This document shows positions 16,952 to 25,804 of a stretch of 64,000 bases of DNA, in pieces. The position numbers and the translations under genes are program-made. Position 1 is the stretch's first letter. Each line of letters starts with the position of its first letter. Source of the stretch: Halorubrum ezzemoulense DSM 17463 (lineage in GTDB: Archaea; Halobacteriota; Halobacteria; Halobacteriales; Haloferacaceae); NCBI RefSeq assembly GCF_002114285.1, contig NZ_NEDJ01000010.1, forward strand, positions 1 through 64,000. The letters are read 5' to 3'. The notes under the pieces were generated by a model. That model was not told the origin of the DNA, did not search any database, and was given only the letters and a program-made list of their open reading frames with translations.

Positions 16952-17737
16952 GTGTACGACTACCACGCCCACACGAACTACTCGGACGGGGCGTTCCTCC
17001 GGTGGATGGTCGAGGCCGCCGCGGACGCCGGGCTCGACGGGATCGGGCTCGCAGACCACTGTAACGTCTCGCCGGCGCCGAACGCGCGGGAGCACAAGCG
17101 CGCGTTCGGGTTCAACCTCGACCTGACCTACGAGCGGCGCCGCGACGCGATCGAGTCGGTCCGCGACGACGTCGACGTCGACGTGTTCGACGCGGCGGAG
17201 ATGGACTACGACCCCGAACACGCGGACGCGATCGCCGAGTTCCTCGACGAGGCGGACTTCGATTACGCCGTCGGCAGCGTCCACGACCTCGACGGCGTCA
17301 ACGTCCACACGCGCTCGCACTTCGCCGACAAGCCCGAGGCGGAGCGCCGCGAACTCGTCGACCGGTACTTCGAGAAGCTGGTCGCCCTGGTCGAGTCGGA
17401 GCTGTTCGCGATCGCCGCGCACCCGGACTTGGTCGAGCGCAACCCCCACCTCCGCGGGTTCGCGACCGAGGACCACTACGCCGCGGTCGCCGAGGCGTTC
17501 CGCGACTCGCGGACCGTCCCGGAGATCAACGCCGGGCGGCTGCTCGACGGCTACGGCGAGTTCCACCCGGCCCCCGCCTTCCTCGACCGCCTCGTCGACG
17601 CCGGCGTCGACGTGAGCGTCGGGACCGACAGCCACGAGCCCGACGTGATCGATCCCCGGGTACAAGAGATCGAGACGGAACTCGACCGTCGCGGGCTGGA
17701 GCCGGTCCCCCTCGACCGGATCGTCGCGGACGCCTGA
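16952..17737 (+). CDS. PHP-domain phosphoesterase (histidinol-phosphatase-like)
   Basis: 261-residue metal-dependent phosphoesterase of the PHP family. The first motif is YHAHTNYSDG near residues 4-13, the second is GLADHCNVS near residue 35, followed by GSVHDLDGVNVH near 108, AAHPDLVERN near 155 and GTDSHEPDVID near 228. These give the usual His/Asp metal ligands. The pattern is close to HisK-type histidinol-phosphatases, so a role in histidine synthesis is possible but unsupported by neighbours. Starts with GTG; no better upstream start. Confidence 0.82.
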   Translation: MYDYHAHTNYSDGAFLRWMVEAAADAGLDGIGLADHCNVSPAPNAREHKRAFGFNLDLTYERRRDAIESVRDDVDVDVFDAAEMDYDPEHADAIAEFLDEADFDYAVGSVHDLDGVNVHTRSHFADKPEAERRELVDRYFEKLVALVESELFAIAAHPDLVERNPHLRGFATEDHYAAVAEAFRDSRTVPEINAGRLLDGYGEFHPAPAFLDRLVDAGVDVSVGTDSHEPDVIDPRVQEIETELDRRGLEPVPLDRIVADA

Positions 17738-17740
17738 CGC

Positions 17741-17768
17741 GGTCGCTCACGCCCTCGAGAGAGCGACC
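17741..17768 (+). terminator. Possible hairpin downstream of the PHP gene
   Basis: Perfect 8-bp arms GGTCGCTC (17741-17748) and GAGCGACC (17761-17768) flank a 12-nt loop, three bases after the PHP stop. Only a weak T-richness follows (17783-17799), so this is a structural candidate and not a proven terminator. Confidence 0.35.
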
Positions 17769-17905
17769 TTCGAAAACGCAGCTATTTCCTCGTTTGATTT
17801 CGGCTTACGCCTCGTCAAACAGCGCAGCGCTTCGCGCTGCTGGCTCGCCCCGGCTTACGCCGGATCGGACGACGGGAATCGGAGATTCGCTCGCCCGACG
17901 AAGCT

Positions 17906-18037
17906 ACGCTTCGTCGAACACCGATAGGCTCGCTCCGCTCTCCTATCGAGTTCGACTTCGGCTTACGCTTCGTCGAACACCGATAGGCTCGCTCCGCTCT
18001 CCTATCGAGTTCGACTTCGGCTTACGCTTCGTCGAAC
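17906..18037. repeat. 59-bp tandem duplication carrying the 3' end of the dehydratase gene
   Basis: Two full 59-bp copies start at 17906 and 17965, and a third begins at 18024 as the actual gene end. Each starts acgcttcgtcgaaca, which on the minus strand is the last codons (Leu-Phe-Asp-Glu-Ala-stop) of the dehydratase. Each copy holds the inverted repeat GATAGG...CCTATC. A more diverged copy of the gene end (ggcttacgcctcgtcaaac) occurs at 17802-17820, next to a 7-bp-arm hairpin GCAGCGC/GCGCTGC (17824-17840). The rest of the gap shows no gene. Confidence 0.85.
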
Positions 18038-19260
18038 AACGTCTCGCCCTCGACCATGTGGTCCTCGACGGCGTCCATGTCGAGCGTGACGCCGAGGCCC
18101 GGCTCTTCCGGCACCTCGATGTACCCGTCCTCGATCACACTCTCCTCGACGAGGTCCTCCCACCAGCCGAGCTCGTAGGAGTGGTACTCGATGGCGAGCG
18201 AGTTCGGGATGGCGGCGCCGACGTGCGCCGCGGCCATCGTCGCGACCGGCGAGGCGACGTTGTGCATCGCGACCGGCACGTAGTACTGGTTCGCGATGTC
18301 GGCGATCTTGCGGGTCTCGCGCATGCCGCCGACCTTCGGCAGGTCGGGCGCGACGATGTCGACCGCCTGGTTCTCGATGAGCCGGCGGAGCTCGGTGACG
18401 CGGTAGCGGTTTTCGCCGACCGCGATCGGCGTGACCGTGTTCTTCGTGACTTCCTCCTGGACTTCGAGGTTCTCCGGCGGGACGGGGTCTTCGAGCCACC
18501 ACACGTCGTACTCCTCGATGGCGTCCGCGAGGCGCTTCGCGGAGCCGCCCGAGAACGTCCAGTGGCAGTCAAAGGAGACGTCCGCCTTGTCCTTCACGCG
18601 CTCGGTGACCTTCTCGACGATCTCCGCCTTGTGGCGGATTTCGCCGGGGCGGAGGTGGCGGTTCGCGCGGTCCTTCTCGTGGCCCGAGGGGACGTCGAGG
18701 TCGAACTTCAGCGCGTCGTAGCCGAGTTCGTCGACGACGCGCTCGGCCTCGTCGGCGCAGGCCTCGGGGTCCGCCTCGTCCTCGGTGTGACAGTCGCAGT
18801 AGACGCGCATCTCGTCGCGGTACTTCCCCCCGAGCAGCTGGTAGGCGGGCACGTCGAGAATCTTGCCGGCGAGGTCGTGGAGCGCGACTTCGATGCCGGA
18901 GATGGCCGTGACCGTGACGCCCTCGACGGAGCCCTCGCCGGACATCTTCTGGATCAGGTGCTCGTAGAGGCGGTCGATGTCGAGCGGGTTCTCGCCGATC
19001 ACGAACGGCTTCATGCGCTCGATCAGCTCCGGGACGCCGGCGCCCCAGTACGCTTCGCCGGTGCCGACCACGCCTGCGTCGGTGTAGACGCGGACGAGCG
19101 TCCACGGGAAGTTCCCGTCGACCATCGTCGTCTGGACGTCCGTGATCTCGACGTTGCGATCGCCGCCGCGCGTCCCCGTGGTCCCCATCGTCTCGGCGGA
19201 GAGCTCCCGCATCGTGTACTCCGCGTTCGGGTCGTGGAGCGACTCGTAGTTCCGGCTCAT
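18022..19260 (-). CDS. gnaD: Sugar-acid dehydratase of the enolase superfamily (GnaD-like)
   Basis: 412-residue mandelate racemase/muconate lactonising family enzyme. The substrate is probably gluconate or a related aldonate, dehydrated to a 2-keto-3-deoxy acid in the haloarchaeal semi-phosphorylative Entner-Doudoroff route. The N-terminus MSRNYESLHDPNAEYTMREL closely matches what I recall of haloarchaeal GnaD. Active-site features are ALKFDLDV near residue 190, FDCHWTF near 238, WWLEDPVPPE near 262 and VGENRYRV near 285, giving the Asp/Glu/Glu metal ligands, and AMHNVASP near 335 with the catalytic-type His. Substrate specificity among gluconate, galactonate and xylonate cannot be fixed from sequence. 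The 3' end is tandemly duplicated downstream. Confidence 0.85.
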   Translation of the reverse strand: MSRNYESLHDPNAEYTMRELSAETMGTTGTRGGDRNVEITDVQTTMVDGNFPWTLVRVYTDAGVVGTGEAYWGAGVPELIERMKPFVIGENPLDIDRLYEHLIQKMSGEGSVEGVTVTAISGIEVALHDLAGKILDVPAYQLLGGKYRDEMRVYCDCHTEDEADPEACADEAERVVDELGYDALKFDLDVPSGHEKDRANRHLRPGEIRHKAEIVEKVTERVKDKADVSFDCHWTFSGGSAKRLADAIEEYDVWWLEDPVPPENLEVQEEVTKNTVTPIAVGENRYRVTELRRLIENQAVDIVAPDLPKVGGMRETRKIADIANQYYVPVAMHNVASPVATMAAAHVGAAIPNSLAIEYHSYELGWWEDLVEESVIEDGYIEVPEEPGLGVTLDMDAVEDHMVEGETLFDEA

Positions 19261-19283
19261 ACCCCCCGATTTATTCGGAACAG

Positions 19284-19297
19284 GGTAAACGTTTACC
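19284..19297. promoter_or_regulatory. Perfect 14-bp palindrome upstream of the sugar-acid dehydratase
   Basis: GGTAAAC followed directly by GTTTACC, centred about 30 bp before the dehydratase ATG at 19260. It occupies the place where TBP/TFB should bind for a leaderless transcript, so a protein bound here could block or recruit initiation. The divergent TRAM gene starts at 19357, so the site lies between the two genes. Confidence 0.6.
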
Positions 19298-19356
19298 ATC
19301 GGGCGTGGGACGCCTGAACAGGTGGCTTTTCATCCCCGTGCGCGCAACGGGTGGGC

Positions 19357-19836
19357 ATGGTCGAAATCACGGATTCTCTCGCGTGTCTGTACACGGGTCG
19401 GGTCGAGTCCCGCGGCGACGACTACGTCGTCACCGTCCCCGCGTCGGAGATCGAACACGGAAGCGTCAGCGTCGGCGAGACGTACCGGATCGCCGTCCTC
19501 GACCGCTCCGACGGCGAGCCGTCGGCGGCGGCCGACGACGGCGCCGCGTCGTCCGTTCCCGACGCCGACGCCGACGCCAGCGGCCCCCCGTCCGACGGGG
19601 GCGATCGACCCACCTCTCGCGGGGCCGCCGGGGCCGTCCAACCCGACCCGCCCGTCTCGGAGGGAGAGGTCCGCGAGGTGACGATCGAGACGCTGGGCGA
19701 CAAGGGCGACGGGATCGCGAAGATCGAACGCGGTTACGTCGTCATCGTCCCCGACGCCGAGCCCGGCGAGGAGCCGACCGTCGAGATCACGAGCGTCCGG
19801 GAGAACGTCTCGTTCGCGAACGTCGTCGAGGAGTAG
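19357..19836 (+). CDS. TRAM domain protein
   Basis: 159 residues. A C-terminal TRAM domain (about 103-159) is clear: REVTIETLGDKGDGIAKIERGYVVIVPDAEPGEEPTVEI is split here by motifs such as LGDKGDGIAKIE and GYVVIVPDAEPGE. TRAM is a small beta-barrel that binds RNA. The N-terminal ~50 residues (SLACLYTGRVESRGDDYVVT) form a second beta-rich segment, joined by a low-complexity acidic linker (about 52-100). Single-domain archaeal TRAM proteins have been linked to RNA-chaperone roles. The ATG at 19357 is preferred to a GTG at 19351. Confidence 0.85.
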   Translation: MVEITDSLACLYTGRVESRGDDYVVTVPASEIEHGSVSVGETYRIAVLDRSDGEPSAAADDGAASSVPDADADASGPPSDGGDRPTSRGAAGAVQPDPPVSEGEVREVTIETLGDKGDGIAKIERGYVVIVPDAEPGEEPTVEITSVRENVSFANVVEE

Positions 19837-19875
19837 CGCCGCGCTGCGAGGTCGCGAGACCCTTCGAGGCCGCCG

Positions 19876-21000
19876 TCACGCGTCTCTCTCTACGCGGCCT
19901 TCCTCGGGCGGCTCGGCCCGCGAGAACAGCGCCCGGAGGTTCGACGGCGAGAAGAACGAGGACGGCTCGTCCATGTGGACGCCGATCTCGCCCGAGAGCG
20001 CCCGCAGCCCGACCCGCTGGACCGGCTCCGGCAGCGAGTAGCACCGCCGTATCGCCTTCCCGAGCCGGATCTCCGTCGACAGCTCCTCGCGCCACTGCGA
20101 CTCGTAGTCGGCGAGCGTCGCCGGGTCGCGCGGGTCGATCGCCGCCGCGGCGACGTCGGCCGCGCGCATCCCGTATAAGATTCCGCCTCCGGTGAACGGC
20201 TTCGTCTGCGCGGCGGCGTCGCCGATCAGGAAGCCGCGGTCGCTCGTCGTCCGCGCCGGCGGTCCCACGGGGATCGCGCCCGAGCAGCGACGGTCCGTCG
20301 TCGCGCCGTACGCGTCCGTGAGCCGGTCGAAGCCCGCCGACACGTCCTCGCTCGGCGGCGCCGCGAGCCCGTACTCGACGCCGGCGTCGCCGCGGGGGAT
20401 CCGCCACGCGAAGAACGTCGGCGCGGTGAGGTGGACGTCGACGTAGTCGCCCGCGTCCGCCGCGTCGTCGAACGCGAGGACGCCGTGGAGCAGTTCGTCC
20501 GGCTCCGGGAGGTCGAGCGCGCGGCGCACCCGCGAGGTCGGACCGTCGCACCCGGCGACCATGCGCGCCTCGAAGCGCTCGGTGGCGCCGTCCGCGAGGC
20601 TAGCCTCGACGACGACGCGGTCGCCGCGCTCGTCGACCGAGACGACGGTGTGGCCCTCCCGGAGGTCCGCGCCCGCGTCCTCGGCGAGGTCCGCCAAGGT
20701 CCGATCGAGGCCGACCCGGTCGATCACGTTCGACACGGGCTCCCGCTTGTAGAACGGATAGGGGGCCGACTCCGGCCCGCCGACGTGGAACCGCGCGCCG
20801 AACACTCGGTTCTGCCGGAGCCGGTCTACCGCCCCGTCGTCGACGTACTCCCAGAGGTCCGTCGAGACGTGGCCGGAGCAGGCCAGCGGTTCGCCGACGG
20901 TCCCCGACTCCAGCAGGAGGACCTCGCGTCCCGCCTCGGCGGCCCGGCGCGCGAACCGCGACCCGGCCGGCCCCGCTCCGACGACGACGAAGTCGTACAC
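19876..21000 (-). CDS. Geranylgeranyl reductase family flavoprotein
   Basis: 374-residue FAD-dependent reductase that likely saturates geranylgeranyl chains of archaeal lipids or a related isoprenoid. The dinucleotide-binding motif VVVGAGPAGSRFARRAAE is at the N-terminus, LACSGHVS near residue 45 is the conserved Cys motif of the family, and the second FAD motif FLIGDAAAQTKPFTGGGI lies near residues 260-277. The GTG at 21000 is preferred over the in-frame GTG at 21012, since TATA-like gtttag (21026-21031) is then 26-31 bp upstream. Paralogues exist in haloarchaea, so the exact substrate is open. Confidence 0.85.
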   Translation of the reverse strand: MYDFVVVGAGPAGSRFARRAAEAGREVLLLESGTVGEPLACSGHVSTDLWEYVDDGAVDRLRQNRVFGARFHVGGPESAPYPFYKREPVSNVIDRVGLDRTLADLAEDAGADLREGHTVVSVDERGDRVVVEASLADGATERFEARMVAGCDGPTSRVRRALDLPEPDELLHGVLAFDDAADAGDYVDVHLTAPTFFAWRIPRGDAGVEYGLAAPPSEDVSAGFDRLTDAYGATTDRRCSGAIPVGPPARTTSDRGFLIGDAAAQTKPFTGGGILYGMRAADVAAAAIDPRDPATLADYESQWREELSTEIRLGKAIRRCYSLPEPVQRVGLRALSGEIGVHMDEPSSFFSPSNLRALFSRAEPPEEGRVERDA

Positions 21001-21058
21001 GCCCGTAATCACCGTCCCGAGACGGCTAAACGGTTCCGGCTCCCGACCGGTTCGCGGA

Positions 21059-23305
21059 TCACTCGTCGCTGCCGAGCCACGCGAGCGCCGCGTCGAGGTC
21101 GGTCCGGGGCGGCGAGCAGGCGAACCCCTCGCAGACGTAGGCGGTCGGCTCGCCGTCGGTCGCGTCCCGGCCCGCCCAGATCGGCGGGGCCTCGACCATG
21201 TCAAGGCGGTCGAGCCACTCGTCAAGCCCCGCGTCCGTGGCCGGGCGCGGCGCGACGAGCGCGCCCGGCAGGTACCGCTCGCCGACCGTCTCGCGCCACT
21301 CGTCCGGCACCTCGTCGGCGGCGACCGTCACCTCGATCCCCCCGGTCTCGACGAGGTCCGCGGCCCGGACGAGCGAGGCGTGTTCGAGCGGACCGCCGCG
21401 GATCCGGTCGGCGTGGGTCGTCACGACGCGCTCGGCGATCTCCCGGAACTCCCCGCCGGTCCGGAACCCGTCGAGGAGCGCGAGCGTCTCGGCCGCGACG
21501 CCGAGGCTCGACGGCGTCGACCGGTCGGTGAACTCCTGCGGCCGGGCGATGAGCGGGCCCGCGTCGGCGCGCTCTCCCGCCCCGCCGGTCCCGTCCCCGT
21601 CGAGGTCGCGCGTGAAGTATATCGTATCGTCGTCCGCGTCGTAGAACTCCGCGACGAGCGCGTCGGCCAGATCTAAGGCGAATCCGAGCGCCTCCGGGTC
21701 GCCGGTCGCGGCGTAGGTGTCGAGCGCGCCGCGGGCGAGGAACGCGTAGTCGTCAAGGTACCCCGGCCCGCGCACGTCGCCGTCGAGCCAGCGCCGGGCG
21801 AGCGCGCCGGTCTCGGCGTCGGGGTCGTAGAGCCGGTCGCGGCAGAAGTCGAGTGCCTCGCGGGCGCTCTCGGCGTACGGCTCGCCGAGAGTGTCCCCGG
21901 CCCGCGCGAACGCCGAGATCGCACGCCCGTTCCACGCCGCTAGCACCTTCTCGTCGCGGGCGGGCCGCGGTCGCGACTCGCGGGCGTCGAACAGCGCCGT
22001 GCGCGCCTCGGTCAGCGTCTCGCGGACCGCCTCGGGCGACTGATCGCGGTCCGCGGCCAGCTCCGCGACCGACGCCGCGACCGTCGGGACCGTCGTGCCG
22101 CGCTCGAAGTTCCCGCCGGGCCGGATCCCGTACCGCTCCTTCGCCAGCGACGCCGCCGGCTCGTTGAGGACGGCGTCCACCTCCTCGGGCGTCCAGACGT
22201 AGAAGGCGCCCTCCACGTCCTCGCCGTCGCTCGCGCCCTCGCCGTCTCCGCGGCTCGCATCCCCGTCGTCCCGGCGGCTCGCGGGCTGTCGGCTCCGCGC
22301 GTCGAGCGTGCTGAAGAAGGCGCCGCCCTCGTGTCGCAGCTCGCGGTCGAGGAACGCTAGCGACTCGCTCGCGACGCGAGCGTACCTCGGGTCGCCGGTG
22401 AGCCGGTAGCCGTCGAGGTAGACCATCGGTAGTTCGGCGTTGTCGTACAGCATCTTCTCGAAGTGGGGGACGGTCCACTCGCGGTCGACCGCGTAGCGGT
22501 GGAACCCGCCGCCGATCTGATCGTACATCCCCCCGTCAGCCATCCCGTCGAGGGTTCCGGTCGCGGCCGACAGGAGCGCGTCGCGGCCGCGGCCGGCGTA
22601 CGCCCGCATCAGGAGGTCGATCCGGCCCGGCATCGGGAACTTCGCGCCGCCGCTCCCGAAGCCGCCGTGTTCCTCGTCGTAGCCGCGCAGCGCGGCCGCC
22701 GCGGCCGTGTCGAGCAGGTCGTCGCCGGGCGGCGAGGCGCCCCCCTCCTCCGAAGCCGGCGGTTCCGGCGTCGGCACCGACTCCAGCTCGTCGCGCGCGC
22801 CCTCGGCCCACTGGTCGGCGCGCCGCTCCATCTCCTCGCGCTGCTCGGGGTCGCTCCACGAGTCGGCGATGCGCTCGCAGAGCTCGCGGAACCCGGGCTG
22901 GTTCCGCCGTGGCTCGGGCGGGAAGTACGTCCCGACGTAGAACGGCTTCCCCTCGGGCGTACACCACGCCGAGAGCGGCCACCCGCCCCCGCCGGTGACG
23001 AGCTGGGAGACGGTCATGAACGTGCTGTCGACGTCCGGGCGCTCCTCGCGGTCGACCTTGATCGGGACGAACGAGTCGTTCACGACCGCCGCGACCGACT
23101 CGTCCTCGAAGCTCTCCTCGGCCATGACGTGACACCAGTGACACGAGGAGTAGCCGATGGAAACGAACACCGGCGCGTCGTGCTCGCGGGCGCGCTCGAA
23201 CGCCGCGTCGCCCCACGGCTGCCAGTTGACGGGGTTGTCGGCGTGCTGTCGGAGGTAGGGACTCGCCTCCCCGTCGAGGCGGTTCCGCTCGGTCGGCTGT
23301 GACAT
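21059..23305 (-). CDS. DUF255 thioredoxin-domain protein (YyaL/SSP411 family)
   Basis: 748-residue protein with an N-terminal DUF255 thioredoxin-like domain followed by an (alpha/alpha)6-barrel-like region. The start NRLDGEASPYLRQHADNPVN and the redox motif GYSSCHWCHVMAEESFED near residues 49-66 are diagnostic. The segment GGGWPLSAWCTPEGKPFY near residue 105 is also conserved. The C-terminal half has repeated helices resembling six-hairpin glycosidases (EKMLYDNAELPMVYLDGY, LAAWNGRAISAFARAG). Function is unknown across the family. The ATG at 23305 fits the family start; an upstream in-frame extension does not. Confidence 0.9.
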   Translation of the reverse strand: MSQPTERNRLDGEASPYLRQHADNPVNWQPWGDAAFERAREHDAPVFVSIGYSSCHWCHVMAEESFEDESVAAVVNDSFVPIKVDREERPDVDSTFMTVSQLVTGGGGWPLSAWCTPEGKPFYVGTYFPPEPRRNQPGFRELCERIADSWSDPEQREEMERRADQWAEGARDELESVPTPEPPASEEGGASPPGDDLLDTAAAAALRGYDEEHGGFGSGGAKFPMPGRIDLLMRAYAGRGRDALLSAATGTLDGMADGGMYDQIGGGFHRYAVDREWTVPHFEKMLYDNAELPMVYLDGYRLTGDPRYARVASESLAFLDRELRHEGGAFFSTLDARSRQPASRRDDGDASRGDGEGASDGEDVEGAFYVWTPEEVDAVLNEPAASLAKERYGIRPGGNFERGTTVPTVAASVAELAADRDQSPEAVRETLTEARTALFDARESRPRPARDEKVLAAWNGRAISAFARAGDTLGEPYAESAREALDFCRDRLYDPDAETGALARRWLDGDVRGPGYLDDYAFLARGALDTYAATGDPEALGFALDLADALVAEFYDADDDTIYFTRDLDGDGTGGAGERADAGPLIARPQEFTDRSTPSSLGVAAETLALLDGFRTGGEFREIAERVVTTHADRIRGGPLEHASLVRAADLVETGGIEVTVAADEVPDEWRETVGERYLPGALVAPRPATDAGLDEWLDRLDMVEAPPIWAGRDATDGEPTAYVCEGFACSPPRTDLDAALAWLGSDE

Positions 23306-23446
23306 GGGCCCGGTTCGGCCCGGCGCGACAAAAGGCGTCCGGGGCGCGCCGAGCGCCGCCGCCCGCGACGCGGGCATCCACGAACAAGCACATATCGGGC
23401 CGCGGAGAGAGTAAGGTTTACACTACCGTGCGGTCACCCGTCGGGC

Positions 23447-24730
23447 ATGACGGAGACCGTGCTGCTTGTGGGGGGCGGCGGCCGCGAACACGCGCTCGCC
23501 CGAGCGGTGGCTGACGACTGCGCGCTGTACGCCTGCGCGAGCGTCCGGAACCCGGGGATCCGGCGCCTCGCGGACGGGTTCGAGTCGATCGACGAGACCG
23601 ACGCCGAGGCCGTCGCCGAGTACGCGACCGCGGTCGGCGCGGACCTTGCGGTCATCGGCCCGGAGTCGGCGCTGGAGGCCGGCGTCGCGGACGCCCTCGA
23701 CGACGCCGGCGTCTACGCGTTCGGTCCGCGGGCCGCGGAGGCCCGCCTGGAGACGGACAAGGCGTACCAGCGGGAGTTCATGGAGCGGAACGCGATCCCC
23801 GGCTGCCCGGACTACGCCGTGTTCGACGACACCGAGGCGGCCTGCCAGCACATCGACGAGTACGACGGCGACCTCGCGGTCAAGCCCGCCGGGCTTACCG
23901 GTGGCAAGGGCGTGAAAGTGATCGGCGACCAAGTGACGGCGGCGGAGGCCAAGGCGTACCTCCGCGACTCCGACTACGACCGCGTCGTCCTCGAGGAGCG
24001 GCTCGTCGGCGAGGAGTTCACGGTTCAGGCGTTCGTCGCGAACAGAGACGTGCGGACGACCCCCGCGGTCCAGGATCACAAGCGCGCCTACGAGGGCGAT
24101 GAGGGGCCGAACACCGGCGGGATGGGGTCGTACACCGACACCGGCCGCTCGCTCCCGTTCATGGCCGAGGGCGACTACGAGGCCGCGGTCGACGTGCTGG
24201 AGGCCGTCGTCGACGCGCTCCCCGACTACAAGGGCGTCCTCTACGGACAGTTCATGCTCACCGACGAGGGGCCGAAGGTCGTCGAATTCAACGCGCGGTT
24301 CGGCGACCCCGAGGCGATGAACACGCTGCCCATCCTCGACACGCCGTTCGTCGACGTGCTCGCCGCCGCTCGCGACGGCGACGCGCTCCCGGAGCTCGAC
24401 TTCTCCGGCGAGGCGACCGTCTGTAAGTACGCGGTCCCCGACGGCTACCCGACCGACCCTGACGCGGGCGCGGCGATCGCGGTCGACGAGGAGAGCGCGG
24501 GGGACGCGCTCCTCTACTACGCCAGCGTCGACGAGCGCGACGGCGGGCTGTACACCACCACCTCGCGGGCGTTCGCCGTCGTCGGCCGCGGTGACTCGAT
24601 CGCGGCCGCCGAGGCGCAAGCGGAGGACGCCCTGGCCGCCGCGGGCGACCGCGTCCGCATCCGCCACGACATCGGGACCGCCGACCTCGTCCAGCGCCGG
24701 ATCGACCACATGGACGAACTGCGACCCTGA
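23447..24730 (+). CDS. purD: Phosphoribosylamine-glycine ligase
   Basis: 427-residue GAR synthetase: 5-phosphoribosylamine, glycine and ATP give glycinamide ribonucleotide in purine synthesis. The N-terminus VLLVGGGGREHALARAV is typical. The ATP-grasp core shows AVKPAGLTGGKGVKVIGD near residues 145-162, NTGGMGSYTDTGR near 223, and VVEFNARFGDPEAMN near 281, which carries the metal-binding Glu/Asn. Length is normal. A TATA-like gtaaggtttacac (23412-23424) lies 23-35 bp upstream of the ATG. Confidence 0.97.
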   Translation: MTETVLLVGGGGREHALARAVADDCALYACASVRNPGIRRLADGFESIDETDAEAVAEYATAVGADLAVIGPESALEAGVADALDDAGVYAFGPRAAEARLETDKAYQREFMERNAIPGCPDYAVFDDTEAACQHIDEYDGDLAVKPAGLTGGKGVKVIGDQVTAAEAKAYLRDSDYDRVVLEERLVGEEFTVQAFVANRDVRTTPAVQDHKRAYEGDEGPNTGGMGSYTDTGRSLPFMAEGDYEAAVDVLEAVVDALPDYKGVLYGQFMLTDEGPKVVEFNARFGDPEAMNTLPILDTPFVDVLAAARDGDALPELDFSGEATVCKYAVPDGYPTDPDAGAAIAVDEESAGDALLYYASVDERDGGLYTTTSRAFAVVGRGDSIAAAEAQAEDALAAAGDRVRIRHDIGTADLVQRRIDHMDELRP

Positions 24731-24805
24731 ACCGGCCCGGCCGCTCGGTCGGCGGGTCGGCGGCCCGGAGCGACCCTTTTATCCTCCCCGTCCGAACGGC
24801 GTGAC

Positions 24806-25354
24806 GTGACAGACGACGACCCAGACGCGACGCGCGAGGATTTGTCCCGAAGCGACCGCCTCGACAGGTTCCCGACGCCTGGCGTCCGGAACTCCCTGTG
24901 GTCGTGGCCGGACGCGAAGTCGCCGCTCGCGGTCGTCCGCAACTACGTCGTCATCGTCCTCGCGCGGATCTGCCCGAGCCTCCGGCTGAAGAACTGGCTG
25001 CTCCGGCGGATCGGCGTCGCGGTCGGGGAGGGCGTCTCGTGGGGACTGGAGTCGACACCGGACGTGTTCTGGCCGGAGCGGATCCGGGTCGACGACGACG
25101 CGATAATCGGGTACGACGCCACGCTGCTGTGTCACGAGTTCCTCCACGAGGAGTACCGGCTCGGCGACGTTGTCGTCGAGGAGCAGGCGATGATCGGCGC
25201 CGGGGCGGTCGTACTCCCCGGCGTCACGATCGGTGAGGGCGCGCGCGTCGCCGCGAACTCGCTCGTCGCGGAGGACGTGCCGCCGGGCGCGACCGTCGCG
25301 GGGGTCCCGGCCGAGGTCGTCTCGCGGTCGGACCCGGCCGCGAGCGACGACTGA
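24806..25354 (+). CDS. Left-handed beta-helix (hexapeptide) acyltransferase
   Basis: 182-residue protein of the hexapeptide-repeat acetyltransferase family. The C-terminal half has the stepwise pattern LGDVVVEEQAMIGAGAVVL, then PGVTIGEGARVAANSLV and DVPPGATVAGVPAEVV, which ends like many trimeric sugar or serine O-acetyltransferases. The N-terminal 70 residues are helical (KSPLAVVRNYVVIVLARICP). Substrate unknown. It starts with GTG; the cccttttatcc element (24773-24783) lies 23-33 bp upstream. Confidence 0.82.
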   Translation: MTDDDPDATREDLSRSDRLDRFPTPGVRNSLWSWPDAKSPLAVVRNYVVIVLARICPSLRLKNWLLRRIGVAVGEGVSWGLESTPDVFWPERIRVDDDAIIGYDATLLCHEFLHEEYRLGDVVVEEQAMIGAGAVVLPGVTIGEGARVAANSLVAEDVPPGATVAGVPAEVVSRSDPAASDD

Positions 25355-25377
25355 CCGGGGGGCTACGCGGCAGCGGT

Positions 25378-25677
25378 TTACACGGCGTCGTCGTCCGCGT
25401 CGCCGCCGTCGCTCGCGGTCCCTTCCTCCTCCGCGTCGGTGATGTGTGCCTCGGTGCTCACCCGTTCGAGGTCGACGCCGACCTCCTCGGCGACGGCGTC
25501 GAGGACGGCCCGCTGCTCGGCCATCTCGTTTTCGAGCGTCTTGACGCGCTCAGAGGTGTCTATCACCGTCTCCTGCGTCTCGTCGACCTCGTCGCGGAGC
25601 TCGCTGATCTTCTTGTAGGTGCGCTCCGCGCGGTCGGCGAGCGTCTGGATCTTCTTCGCGGTGTCCCCGAATCCCAT
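25378..25677 (-). CDS. DUF5798-type coiled-coil protein
   Basis: 99-residue, highly acidic protein. Residues about 5-70 form one long heptad-like helix (TAKKIQTLADRAERTYKKIS, then a DETQETVIDTSERVKTLE stretch), followed by a disordered Asp/Ala tail. The MGFGDTAKKIQTLAD start matches a haloarchaeal family I recall as DUF5798; function unknown. The ATG at 25677 excludes upstream in-frame codons that encode an unlikely Ser/Arg-rich sequence. Divergent from surE. Confidence 0.75.
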   Translation of the reverse strand: MGFGDTAKKIQTLADRAERTYKKISELRDEVDETQETVIDTSERVKTLENEMAEQRAVLDAVAEEVGVDLERVSTEAHITDAEEEGTASDGGDADDDAV

Positions 25678-25804
25678 ACCGACGCGTCGGTCCGGCGATA
25701 CGTGTGCTTTTCCGTTCGGTGCGGCCCTCCCGAACCGTCGGTTCGCCGACCGCCGCGGCCCCGACCGACGGTGGACTTTTGCCCGACTCGCCCCTGATAC
25801 TGGT

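Noticed and set aside
17906-18037. Possible CRISPR array from the 59-bp repeats
   Set aside because: The units are contiguous with no unique spacers, and they contain the end of a gene. There are no cas genes.
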